64,000 nucleotides of DNA from Gordonia paraffinivorans NBRC 108238 (GTDB lineage Bacteria > Actinomycetota > Actinomycetes > Mycobacteriales > Mycobacteriaceae). Shown in pieces: positions 42,452 to 52,125 of the stretch. Every line of letters starts with the position of its first letter. The stretch's first letter is position 1. The DNA lies in the NCBI RefSeq assembly GCF_000344155.1, contig NZ_BAOQ01000004.1, forward strand, positions 17,371-81,370, read 5' to 3'. The translations under genes were made by a program, and so were the position numbers. Below the pieces are notes generated by a model. That model ran no database searches and was not told the DNA's origin. It saw only the letters and a program-made list of their open reading frames with translations.

Positions 42452-43320
42452 GTTCTCTGCGCCTCGGCCTCACCAGCCCGATCGTCACCCGGCTGCCCGG
42501 CGTCGCCGGCGGTTGGGAGGCGAGCGCGGGAATCGCCGAACTGGCCGACATCGCGGTTGCCGCAGAGGAACTCGGCTTCGAGTACCTGACCTGCAGCGAA
42601 CACGTCGCCGTGCCCACCGGGGTCGCCGCACAACGCGGCGGCACCTACTGGGACCCGCTGTCGACCTTCGGTTTCCTGGCCGCGCGCACCCGGCGAATCC
42701 GGTTCGTCACGCAGGTTCTGGTGCTCGGCTACCACCATCCGCTGGAGATCGCCAAGCGCTACGGCACCCTCGACACCATCAGCGGTGGACGACTCACGCT
42801 GGGCGTCGGGGTCGGTTCCCTCCGTGAGGAATTCGAGTTGCTCGGCGCCGAGTTCGCCGGTCGCGGTGCCCTGGCCGACGACGCCCTCCGGGCGTTGCGC
42901 GCGTCGTTGTCGGTGCCCGAGCCCGCATATGAGGGTTCCGCGTACCGGTACGGCGGGATGCTCGTCGAACCGCACGCGGTGCAGCCGCACGTGCCGATCT
43001 GGGTGGGCGGGCGAACCAGGCGGTCGCTGCGACGTGCCGTCGAACTCGGCGACGGATGGGTGCCGTTCGGCCTGGGGCGCGGGCAGTTGGCCGAGATGCT
43101 CGACTCGGTGTCGCCGCCCGACGATTTCGAGGTGGTGTTGCCGGCCGGGCCGCTCGATCCCACCGACGAACAGGCCACCGCCGCCGTGCTCGAGAAGACG
43201 CGGCGGGCGGGTGCCACGATCATCGGCGTGACGATCCGCGCGGACTCGGCCGGCGACCACGTCGACAAGCTGCGACGGCTCGCCGACCTGGCCGGGCTGA
43301 AACCGACCGGGGAGAGGTGA
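42448..43320 (+). CDS. LLM-class (F420-dependent) oxidoreductase
   Basis: A 290-residue luciferase-like TIM-barrel protein of the F420-dependent type. It shows YLTCSEHVAVPTG, FVTQVLVLGYHHPLEIAKRY, TISGGRLTLGVGVGSLREEF and VPIWVGGRTRRSLRRAVELG. The start is an unusual TTG at 42448 overlapping the SDR stop; GGAGG lies about 10 bases upstream and no ATG or GTG start fits. It may correspond to the KstR-regulated Rv3520c-type oxidoreductase, but this is not certain. The substrate is unknown. Confidence 0.83.
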   Translation: MSSLRLGLTSPIVTRLPGVAGGWEASAGIAELADIAVAAEELGFEYLTCSEHVAVPTGVAAQRGGTYWDPLSTFGFLAARTRRIRFVTQVLVLGYHHPLEIAKRYGTLDTISGGRLTLGVGVGSLREEFELLGAEFAGRGALADDALRALRASLSVPEPAYEGSAYRYGGMLVEPHAVQPHVPIWVGGRTRRSLRRAVELGDGWVPFGLGRGQLAEMLDSVSPPDDFEVVLPAGPLDPTDEQATAAVLEKTRRAGATIIGVTIRADSAGDHVDKLRRLADLAGLKPTGER

Positions 43321-43323
43321 GAG

Positions 43324-43836
43324 GTGGACACCGTCGAGCAGAGACTCGCCGCGCTCGAGGCGACCGTGCGGACACTCGCCGACGAGCGGGAGATCACCCG
43401 GCTCGTCACCGCCTACGGCCCCCTCGTCGACAGCGGTGACGCCGACGCGGTCGCCGGGCTCTGGACGCCCGACGGCGTCTACGACGTCGACGGCCTGTAC
43501 ATGCAGGGCCGCGACGACATCGTCGCGATGGTCCGCTCGGACGCCCATCAGGGGTTGATCCGGCGCGGGTGCACCCACCTGCAGGGCGCGGTCCACGTGA
43601 ACCTGCACGGTGACGAGGCCCTCGCCGCCAGTCACTCGCTGCTCGTGCTCGCCGCCGAGGGCAAGGGCTTCCGAGTCCTGCGCGCCACCGCACACCACTG
43701 GCGGTTCGTCCGGACGGACGACGGCTGGAAGGTCGCGCGACGCACGAGCCGAGCGCTGGACGGGAACCCCGAGGCGCACCGGCTCCTCGCCGCCGGCGCT
43801 CACGGCGTCGACCTGGAGGACGATCCCCGCAGGTGA
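43324..43836 (+). CDS. SnoaL-like (NTF2-fold) protein
   Basis: A 170-residue NTF2-fold protein. An N-terminal helix (VEQRLAALEATVRTLADERE) leads into ITRLVTAYGPLVDSGDADAV and WTPDGVYDVDGLYMQGRDDI, ending with HHWRFVRTDDGWKVARRTSRAL, the usual SnoaL-like core. The family includes isomerases, dehydratases and hydroxylases, among them ketosteroid isomerase. The Asp in VDSGDAD sits where KSI has its general base. It begins with GTG 43324, three bases after the LLM gene, and is the last gene of the operon. Confidence 0.8.
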   Translation: MDTVEQRLAALEATVRTLADEREITRLVTAYGPLVDSGDADAVAGLWTPDGVYDVDGLYMQGRDDIVAMVRSDAHQGLIRRGCTHLQGAVHVNLHGDEALAASHSLLVLAAEGKGFRVLRATAHHWRFVRTDDGWKVARRTSRALDGNPEAHRLLAAGAHGVDLEDDPRR

Positions 43837-43870
43837 GAGGAAGGCGGTTGACGCCCGCCGTGGGCCTCCT

Positions 43871-43912
43871 ACCATCGATGACACACCGGACGGCGGGTTC
43901 GCCGTCGATGGT
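43871..43912 (+). terminator. Hairpin after the hsaEGF-SDR-LLM-SnoaL operon
   Basis: Outer arms ACCATCGA (43871-43878) and TCGATGGT (43905-43912) enclose an inner stem CGGCG-GGTT-CGCCG. The structure begins 34 bases after the SnoaL-like stop and ends 42 bases before the next start. It may be a terminator, or a leader structure for the 71-residue protein. Confidence 0.45.
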
Positions 43913-43954
43913 GCCGACCCCCGGCACCGAGGGAGTCACACCGAAGGAGTCGTG

Positions 43955-44170
43955 ATGGCAGCCGAGGAACCCTGGACCATCGATGCCGCCAACGATGCGG
44001 ACGTCGCCGAGCAGACGATCCCGGTCGAACCGTCCGATCTGGACCCCGAGGCGCCCGTCGTCGAGGAGGTCCCCACACCCGGCCTCGAGGTGAACCCCGC
44101 CGACCTCGTCGAACAGTCCATCCCGGTCGGCTCCGACGACTCGGACGACTATCCGCCGGTAGACGAGTAG
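43955..44170 (+). CDS. Acidic 71-aa protein with a two-fold repeat
   Basis: A 71-residue, very acidic protein without membrane span. It contains two copies of one motif: NDADVAEQTIPVEPSD (about 14-29) and NPADLVEQSIPVGSDD (about 48-63), consensus (D/P)AD(V/L)xEQ(T/S)IPV. Short actinobacterial proteins with an AD-x-x-EQ motif are known but have no function I can name. GAAGGAG lies 6 bases before ATG 43955. It is followed by a strong bidirectional terminator and is probably monocistronic. Confidence 0.7.
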   Translation: MAAEEPWTIDAANDADVAEQTIPVEPSDLDPEAPVVEEVPTPGLEVNPADLVEQSIPVGSDDSDDYPPVDE

Positions 44171-44185
44171 CCCATTCGCGGCATT

Positions 44186-44226
44186 CGGTAGAAATCGATG
44201 GCGCTGTGCGCCAACGATTTCTACCG
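44186..44226. terminator. Bidirectional terminator
   Basis: A 41-base hairpin with perfect 12-base outer arms (CGGTAGAAATCG / CGATTTCTACCG) and 6-base inner arms (TGGCGC / GCGCCA) around TGT. It lies between two convergent genes (stops at 44170 and 44238), with T/A-rich flanks on both arms, so it can serve both strands. Confidence 0.88.
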
Positions 44227-44237
44227 ATTGCCGCTTG

Positions 44238-45035
44238 TCACATACCGGCCGGCGGATGCCCCAGACAGATCAGCGCGCCCATCGGGTCCTTGACGGTGGC
44301 GAGGGTGCCGTAGGGCGTCTGCTCGCCGGGCATGACGACCTCCCCGCCCAGTGATTCCACCTGGCGCACCGTCGCCGCGACGTCGTCGACGGTGATGTAC
44401 ACGTGCCAGAAGGACGGCACCTCGGCCGGGTACATCGAGGCCGCGTCCATGATCCCGGCGTAGGACATCTCGCCGAAGAAGATCTGACCGTAACGGTCGG
44501 GACCCACCGCGTCCGGGTCGCCGCCGGTGCCCACCTCCTCGATGCGCGCGCCGAGCACCGCGCGGTAGAAGTCGACCGATTTCGCGTAGTCCTTGGAATG
44601 GGTCTCGAACCAGTAGGGCGTGCCGTGGACGCCGTACTCGGAGTAGCCGGTGTGCCGATCCGGTTGCCAGAAGCCGACGACCGCTCCTGCGGCGTCGGCG
44701 ACGAGCAGCATGGTGCCCTCCTCGCCGATCTTCATCGGCGGGAACACGACATTGCCACCGGCCGCCTCGACGGCCCGCGCGGTGGCCTCGGCGTCCTCGG
44801 TGTGCAGGTAGACCGACCAGACATCCGACGGTGCGCCCGCGCCCTCCATCACCGGGCTCAGGCCCGCGACGCGGCGGCCGTTCCTGGTGAAGTTCCGATA
44901 TCCGCCCATCTCCTCGTCGGGCGCCTCGGCCTCCCAGCCGAAGATCTCGCCGTAGAACCGTTCTGCCCTCGCGGTGTCGCTGCTCATCAGGTCGAACCAG
45001 ATCGGGGCCCCGGATGGTGCTGCGTAGTCGGCCAT
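44238..45035 (-). CDS. VOC-family (glyoxalase-like) protein with two VOC domains
   Basis: A 265-residue protein of two betaalphabetabetabeta VOC domains (about 5-120 and 135-262). Repeated elements are PIWFDLMSSDTARAERFYGE and PYWFETHSKDYAKSVDFYRA at the domain starts, and EEGTMLLVADAAGAVVGFWQ and YGTLATVKDPMGALICLGHP at the ends. Such proteins are often annotated as 27-kDa antigen-like or hydroxylase-associated; no substrate is known. GAGAGGGAC precedes ATG 45035. Confidence 0.85.
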   Translation of the reverse strand: MADYAAPSGAPIWFDLMSSDTARAERFYGEIFGWEAEAPDEEMGGYRNFTRNGRRVAGLSPVMEGAGAPSDVWSVYLHTEDAEATARAVEAAGGNVVFPPMKIGEEGTMLLVADAAGAVVGFWQPDRHTGYSEYGVHGTPYWFETHSKDYAKSVDFYRAVLGARIEEVGTGGDPDAVGPDRYGQIFFGEMSYAGIMDAASMYPAEVPSFWHVYITVDDVAATVRQVESLGGEVVMPGEQTPYGTLATVKDPMGALICLGHPPAGM

Positions 45036-45144
45036 GTCATGTCCCTCTCGATGTGCGGTGGTCATGTCGACGTGCTGTCACAGTGCAGACATCGAGCGTC
45101 TCGCAAACTCATCGCCGAGGGGCCGGGATGGCAACCTTGATGCC

Positions 45145-45705
45145 ATGACGACGCAACGGGAGTTCGTGGAGGGACTGCGGAGGTGGGTGTGGCCTGCCGC
45201 CCTCGCCGGTGGACTCCTCCTGGTGCTGTTCGCACAGGTGGAGTGGGGAAGCACCGACGAGGGCGTGCAGCCGTCCATCACCGGCCTCGGGCGCGTCACC
45301 GTGCCGGGGGCGAGCGACGAGGACGTGGCCTACTTCTTCGCCGACAACACCGATCGTCCCGGTCTCACCGTGCTGGTCGCCGACATCGTCGTCGCGGTGG
45401 CCGCCGCGCTGGGATGGTGGCGGGAGCGCCTCCGTCCCGCGGCGATCGGTGTGATCGGGGTGGCGTCGGCGGTGGCGCTGGTGGCCGGGGCCATGGTGCT
45501 GGCCGATCCGGCGGCCCACCTCTTCACCGATCGCGTGGCCCGAGCGCTCGATTCCGAGCTGCCGCGGATGGACCCGGGGTACGGGCTGATCGGGACCGTG
45601 GCCGTCGCGGCCGGGTTGATCGTCGTCGCCGTGTCGGCGATCGCGTCGATGATCAGGCCGCGAGCGCCGGAGCGGCGACTCACCCCAGGCGACGGATCGT
45701 CTTGA
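45145..45705 (+). CDS. Membrane protein with about four spans
   Basis: A 186-residue membrane protein. Hydrophobic spans are near residues 15-32 (PAALAGGLLLVLFAQ), 75-92 (LTVLVADIVVAVAAALGWW), 98-118 (AIGVIGVASAVALVAGAMVL) and 145-167 (LIGTVAVAAGLIVVAVSAIA). The loop after the first span carries a conserved-looking VQPSITGLGRVTVPG, typical of small Trp-associated or integral proteins of Mycobacteriales. Its 3' end overlaps the convergent NlpC/P60 gene by 26 bases. Function unknown. Confidence 0.75.
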   Translation: MTTQREFVEGLRRWVWPAALAGGLLLVLFAQVEWGSTDEGVQPSITGLGRVTVPGASDEDVAYFFADNTDRPGLTVLVADIVVAVAAALGWWRERLRPAAIGVIGVASAVALVAGAMVLADPAAHLFTDRVARALDSELPRMDPGYGLIGTVAVAAGLIVVAVSAIASMIRPRAPERRLTPGDGSS

Positions 45706-46228
45706 TGTAGCCGAAGTCCTTGAGCTTGGTGAAGCCGACCGGGACGCCGGTGCCGTAGGCGTTGAACACCCGCCCGGCCCCGGCGTAGATCCCGACGTGT
45801 CCGGCGTCGCGCCGGAAGATGATGATGTCGCCCGGCGCCAGCGCGTAGAACGGGATCGCGTGACCGACCTTCGCCTGCTGCTGGCTGGTACGGGGGAGCT
45901 TCACCCCGGCCACCGAGAACGCCCATTGGACCAGACCGGAGCAGTCCCACGAATGCGGGCCGGTTCCGCCCCAGCGGTACGGCTTGCCGATCTGGGTCAT
46001 CGCCGCACCGAGTGCGGTGATCCCTTCGGGAGTCGGAATGGGGAGGTGGATCGGCACCGATCCGGTCGTGTCACTGGAGCCCGAGCTCGAACCGGAGCTC
46101 GAGCCGGCAGCAGCGGCCTGCCCGGTATCGGTGAACGGCGTGCCGATGAACGGAACTCCCACGGACAAGGCGGCGGACAGGGCGACAGCGCAGGTGACCT
46201 GCCTTGTGCGGGTTCGCAAAACGGACAT
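45680..46228 (-). CDS. Secreted NlpC/P60 peptidoglycan endopeptidase
   Basis: A 182-residue exported protein. A signal peptide (about 1-40, cleaved near GQAAAA) and a Ser/Gly linker (GSSSGSSSGSS) are followed by an NlpC/P60 domain with catalytic Cys in PHSWDCSGLVQWAF, His in DAGHVGIYAGAG and the third residue near RVFNAYG. It would cut D-Glu-mDAP type bonds in cell-wall peptides (RipA-like family). It is short, with no coiled-coil region. The 144 bases upstream (46229-46372) carry no ORF. Confidence 0.9.
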   Translation of the reverse strand: MSVLRTRTRQVTCAVALSAALSVGVPFIGTPFTDTGQAAAAGSSSGSSSGSSDTTGSVPIHLPIPTPEGITALGAAMTQIGKPYRWGGTGPHSWDCSGLVQWAFSVAGVKLPRTSQQQAKVGHAIPFYALAPGDIIIFRRDAGHVGIYAGAGRVFNAYGTGVPVGFTKLKDFGYIKTIRRLG

Positions 46229-46372
46229 GCCGAAAACACTGGCGGATTCACATCCGGCTGTCGCCGGTGGTTTTCGACGTGTGATGAAGGCGTGACCGAT
46301 GTGATGTTTGGGACAAATGTCTCTTAATGCGATTAACGATCGCTACAGACGATCATCGCCGATTCGTCTCGT

Positions 46373-46771
46373 TCACCAATAGCCGTCTGGGTCGTGTTCG
46401 GGGGATTCCGCCGGAATGATCCCCTCTGCCACCGCGTGATCGATGCTCGCCGACAGGCGGACGCACGTCGGCATCATCGCGCCCGGCAGGAGCGGGCCGT
46501 TGCCGTCGTCGCCGCCGGCGCGCATCTGGTCGAGGCCGTGGCAGCGTCGGCGCGCATCGGCGTTCCACTGCACCGTCGTGTGGGACGGGCTGGTCTTCTT
46601 CACCAGGACGCACGCGTGACAGGCGCGGCACTCGATCTCGCGCATCCCGCCGCGGAGATAGTGCTCGCGGTCGCGTTCCGTCGCGGCGTGTACCCGGGCC
46701 GCACGCTCCGGATCGTTGCTGAAATCCGGCGCCTTGGCCCATCCGCGTGTCCGTGGTGCGGCCCGGGTCAT
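46373..46771 (-). CDS. Cys-rich small protein downstream of kshA (Rv3527-like position)
   Basis: A 132-residue soluble protein with Cys residues in IECRACHACVLVKKTSPSHT (CxxCxxC), ARRRCHGLDQM and PTCVRLSASIDHAVAEGIIP. The spacing could hold a metal or a [Fe-S] cluster, but it does not match a standard ferredoxin. It begins 2 bases after the kshA stop and is cotranscribed with it. In M. tuberculosis the uncharacterised Rv3527 follows kshA (Rv3526) in the same way. I make no functional assignment beyond a link with the Rieske oxygenase. Confidence 0.8.
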   Translation of the reverse strand: MTRAAPRTRGWAKAPDFSNDPERAARVHAATERDREHYLRGGMREIECRACHACVLVKKTSPSHTTVQWNADARRRCHGLDQMRAGGDDGNGPLLPGAMMPTCVRLSASIDHAVAEGIIPAESPEHDPDGYW

Positions 46772-46773
46772 CG

Positions 46774-47994
46774 TCAGACCTCCGCTGTTTCCGTCGAATC
46801 GACGCCGGCCTTCTCGGCGGCCTCCTTCTCCTCCTGCTGGCGGCGCAGGTTCTCCTGGATCTCGACGTTCCAGCTCTCGAGGGCCTTGGAGGTGTCGATC
46901 TCGTACTCGAACCGGCCGGTCATCTCCTCGGTGACATCGGCCTTGTCGACGTAGAACTGCTGGTACCAACGACGGAGCTGGTAGACCGGTCCGTCCTCCT
47001 CGACGAGGAGCGGGTTCTCGATACGGGTCTTGTGCTTCCAGATCTCGACGTCCTGCAGGAAGCCGACCTCGACGCCCTTGCTGATCTTGTACGCCATCTT
47101 CGATGCCTGTTCGGCGGTGAGTCCCTCGGGCACCTTCGCCATCACGCCGTACATGAGGACGAAGCTGTTCTCGTCGATCGGGTAATGGCAATTGGTGAGG
47201 ATCGTCTCGACCGCGTAGCCGCCATAGTACTGGACCATCGGGTTGAGCATGTAGGACGGGCCGTAGTACGCCGCGATCGATTCCAGCCGGCTGTCGCCGT
47301 AATTGGTGCCGAGACTGACGTCGGGGCGGCCATGCGAATTCATGTATTGCGCGGCGATCTCGCCCTCGAAGACGTTCTTGAAGTAGTCCGGCAGCGCGAA
47401 GTGCACATAGAAGAAATGCGCCATGTCGACGACGTTGTCGATGATCTCGCGGCAGTTGGAGCCCTCGATGACGATGCGGTTCCACGTCCAGTCGGTCCAC
47501 TCGTCGGAGCCGTACTCGTCGAGCGCCGGGATGATGATCTCCTCCGGCGGCGGGTCGCCCTCCGGGTCGTTGTAGACGAAGACCTGGCCGTTGCGGAGCA
47601 TCGACGGCCACGAGCGGGTCTTGGCCAGCTTCGGGTTGCGCTTGGCATAGGGGACGTCGGCGCAGCGGCCGTTGCCCTTCCACTTCCAACCGTGGAACGG
47701 GCAGGCGACGTTGTCGCCGTCGAGCTTGCCCTGCGACAGGTCCGCGCCCATGTGGCGGCAGTAGGCGTCGAGGATGTTGAGCTCGCCCTTGGTGTCGATC
47801 CAGACGACCAACTTGGTGCCGAAGACCTGCACCGAGTGCGGCTTGCCGTCGTCGAACTCCCGCAGCAGGCCGAGGCAGTGCCACCCGCGGGCGAACCGGG
47901 TGGGCGGCGCGCCGGTGTCGATCTCCCGGATGCCCGCCTCGTCGCCGCGCGAACCGGGGGTGCTCGGGCTCATCGTGTCGGGTGCAGATGACAT
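46774..47994 (-). CDS. kshA: KshA, 3-ketosteroid 9alpha-hydroxylase oxygenase
   Basis: A 406-residue Rieske non-haem iron oxygenase that hydroxylates C9 of 3-ketosteroids, which opens ring B after KstD action. The Rieske centre is CRHMGADLSQG and CPFHGWKWKGNG (about 78-105). The mononuclear iron site is EIIDNVVDMAHFFYVHF (about 180), with a distal Asp further on. The C-terminus is a charged, Glu-rich tail. It needs the reductase KshB, not found in this window. ATG 47994 follows GGAGAGGG. A KstR operator lies 52 bases upstream in the region shared with hsaA. Confidence 0.95.
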   Translation of the reverse strand: MSSAPDTMSPSTPGSRGDEAGIREIDTGAPPTRFARGWHCLGLLREFDDGKPHSVQVFGTKLVVWIDTKGELNILDAYCRHMGADLSQGKLDGDNVACPFHGWKWKGNGRCADVPYAKRNPKLAKTRSWPSMLRNGQVFVYNDPEGDPPPEEIIIPALDEYGSDEWTDWTWNRIVIEGSNCREIIDNVVDMAHFFYVHFALPDYFKNVFEGEIAAQYMNSHGRPDVSLGTNYGDSRLESIAAYYGPSYMLNPMVQYYGGYAVETILTNCHYPIDENSFVLMYGVMAKVPEGLTAEQASKMAYKISKGVEVGFLQDVEIWKHKTRIENPLLVEEDGPVYQLRRWYQQFYVDKADVTEEMTGRFEYEIDTSKALESWNVEIQENLRRQQEEKEAAEKAGVDSTETAEV

Positions 47995-48046
47995 ATGCCC
48001 TCTCCTGTCTGTGACTGGTGTCGCGAAAGAACCACTGCCTCGATAC

Positions 48047-48060
48047 TAGAACACGTTTCA
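48047..48060. promoter_or_regulatory. KstR operator before kshA
   Basis: TAGAACACGTTTCA fits TnnAACnnGTTnnA at all fixed positions and lies 52 bases upstream of kshA, in the divergent kshA-hsaA promoter region. Confidence 0.88.
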
Positions 48061-48138
48061 AATTTTCCGGGGCGATCGTGTGCCGGATCGACGATCGGGC
48101 CTGTACATGGGCGCAAAGTCCCAGTGCTCGACAGAAAT

Positions 48139-48152
48139 GAGAACGTGTTCTA
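48139..48152. promoter_or_regulatory. KstR operator before hsaA
   Basis: GAGAACGTGTTCTA has a perfect AACGTGTT core and right half and one mismatch at the first consensus position. It ends 66 bases before the hsaA start and lies 78 bases from the kshA-side operator. Confidence 0.85.
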
Positions 48153-48218
48153 ATCTCGAACCCGATGGGTAAGCGGTCGGCCGGTCCGACCGAGGAGAGA
48201 CAGGTAGGAGCAGGCGAG

Positions 48219-50358
<2,140 letters not shown>

Positions 50359-50359
50359 G

Positions 50360-50932
50360 ATGGCGCAGACACCCTACGGAACCGAGGACTTCGATTCTCG
50401 TCAGTTCCGTACCGCGATGGGGCAGTTCTGCACCGGCGTCACGGTGATCACCACCGTCGACGACGATGACCGGCCGGTCGGGTTCGCCTGCCAGTCGTTC
50501 GTCGCGCTCTCGCTCGACCCGCCCCTGGTGCTCTTCTGCCCGATGAAGACCTCCCGCAGCTGGAAGGCCATCGAGCGCAAGGGGAAATTCGTCGTCAACG
50601 TGCTGTCCAACCGGCAGCAGGACGTCAGCGCCGCGTTCGGCGCACCAGGCGACGACAAGTTCCGCAACATCACCTGGGACCCGTCGCCGGCCGGGTTGCC
50701 GGTGATCCGGCACGGGCTCACCTGGGTCGAGTGCGACATCGAGCGCGTCACCGACGGCGGCGACCACCACATCGTCATCGGGCGGGTGCAGGTTCTCGGC
50801 GAGGTGCTCCAGGACCGGCCCCTGTTGTTCTACCGTGGTGGCTATCTGTCCACCGAACATCCGCGGGTGACGCCGGCACAAGCCGAGCTCGAACACTTCC
50901 TGACCTGGACCGGAGGAGACACCTGGCTATGA
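50360..50932 (+). CDS. hsaB: HsaB, flavin reductase for HsaA
   Basis: A 190-residue flavin reductase that supplies reduced FMN to HsaA. Diagnostic parts are FRTAMGQFCTGVTVITTVDD, PVGFACQSFVALSLDPPLVL, FCPMKTSRSWKAIERKGKFV and DHHIVIGRVQVLGE. It begins one base after the hsaC stop and overlaps the DUF1214 gene by 4 bases. It completes the two-component monooxygenase within one operon. Confidence 0.95.
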   Translation: MAQTPYGTEDFDSRQFRTAMGQFCTGVTVITTVDDDDRPVGFACQSFVALSLDPPLVLFCPMKTSRSWKAIERKGKFVVNVLSNRQQDVSAAFGAPGDDKFRNITWDPSPAGLPVIRHGLTWVECDIERVTDGGDHHIVIGRVQVLGEVLQDRPLLFYRGGYLSTEHPRVTPAQAELEHFLTWTGGDTWL

Positions 50933-52125
50933 GTCCGCGCGAATCCGCTGTACCGCATGACATCACGGCGCCGCTCACCGACGCGATCGCGGAGGCCGAG
51001 AAGCTCGTGGCCTCGGCGGAATTCGCGGAGACCGACCAGGATCTCGCGGAGGGGTACGACTACCTCGCGGGCAGCATCGCGGCGATCGTCCAGTTGGTGC
51101 GGGCGCGGTCCTTGTCGCACCCGAACTTCGTCACCTCGACCGGGCCGATGACGAAGATGGGGCTCGACAACCCGGACACGCTCTACTACCACGCCGACGT
51201 CGAGCCGACCGGTACCTATGTCGTCCGCGGGCGTCGTGGCACCACAACCGATCTCAGCTTCCAGGTGTTGCGCGGTGACTACACTCCGTCGACCGTTCCC
51301 GGCGGCGAGGACGCCTTCGACGACCGGCGGTTGCAGATCGCCGAGGACGGATCGTTCGAGCTGACCTTCGGTCCGGCAATCCCCGACGCCGGGGACGACT
51401 ACTTCGTCCTCGGCGAGGGTGCGTCGATGCTCGCGGTCCGGGAGGTCTACTCGGACTGGACCGAACGCAAGGGGTCGATCACCATCGAGCGTGTCGACAC
51501 CGTCGGCACCGCGCCGGACGAGCCCGACCTCGCGCGGGTGGCCCGCCGGTACTCGACCGCCGGCAAGATGCTGCTCGCCCGCATCAACACGTGGTTCAAC
51601 TTCCCCAAGTGGTTCTACCTCGACGAACCGGTGAACACCTTCACCCCGCCGCGGCAGACCCCGGGCGGTCTGAGCACCCAGTTCTCCTCGGTCGGTCATT
51701 ACGACCTCGGCCCCGATGACGCGATGGTCATCTCCATCCCGAAATCGGATGCGCCGTACCAGGGTTTCCAGCTCGGGAGCATGTGGTACATCTCGCTCGA
51801 CTACGTCAATCACCAGACGAGCCTCAATTCGGCACAGGCGCAGGTCGACCCGGACGGCGTCATCCGGATGGTGGTCTCCCACCGCGACCCGGGCGTCGCC
51901 AACTGGATCGAGACGACCGGCAGGCGCAAGGGCATCCTGCAGTTCCGCTGGCAGCGGGTGGATTCGCCGATCGGGCCGGAGCTCGGCCCGACCGCGGTCG
52001 TCGTGCCCGTCGACGAGGTGGCCGCACACCTGCCCTATTACGAACAGAACAAGATCGACGAGGCCGGTTGGCGGCAGCGGATCGCGGCGCGGCAGCGGGC
52101 GTTCGCGGAGAGGATGCTCGGATGA
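50929..52125 (+). CDS. DUF1214-containing protein (Rv3531c-like)
   Basis: A 398-residue soluble protein. The N-terminal part is helical (TDAIAEAEKLVASAEFAETD), the central part has TLYYHADVEPTGTYVVRGRR and the C-terminal DUF1214 beta-domain has MWYISLDYVNHQTSLNSAQA and MVVSHRDPGVANWIETTG, which repeat a known motif of this family. In M. tuberculosis the KstR-regulated Rv3531c-Rv3530c-Rv3529c trio has the same DUF1214-SDR-sulfotransferase order. It is tightly coupled on both sides. No enzymatic role is established. Confidence 0.85.
   Translation: MSPRESAVPHDITAPLTDAIAEAEKLVASAEFAETDQDLAEGYDYLAGSIAAIVQLVRARSLSHPNFVTSTGPMTKMGLDNPDTLYYHADVEPTGTYVVRGRRGTTTDLSFQVLRGDYTPSTVPGGEDAFDDRRLQIAEDGSFELTFGPAIPDAGDDYFVLGEGASMLAVREVYSDWTERKGSITIERVDTVGTAPDEPDLARVARRYSTAGKMLLARINTWFNFPKWFYLDEPVNTFTPPRQTPGGLSTQFSSVGHYDLGPDDAMVISIPKSDAPYQGFQLGSMWYISLDYVNHQTSLNSAQAQVDPDGVIRMVVSHRDPGVANWIETTGRRKGILQFRWQRVDSPIGPELGPTAVVVPVDEVAAHLPYYEQNKIDEAGWRQRIAARQRAFAERMLG

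Noticed and set aside
46229..46372. c-di-AMP (ydaO) riboswitch upstream of the NlpC/P60 gene
   Set aside because: Such riboswitches are common before NlpC/P60 genes, but I could not find the conserved core elements in these 144 bases.
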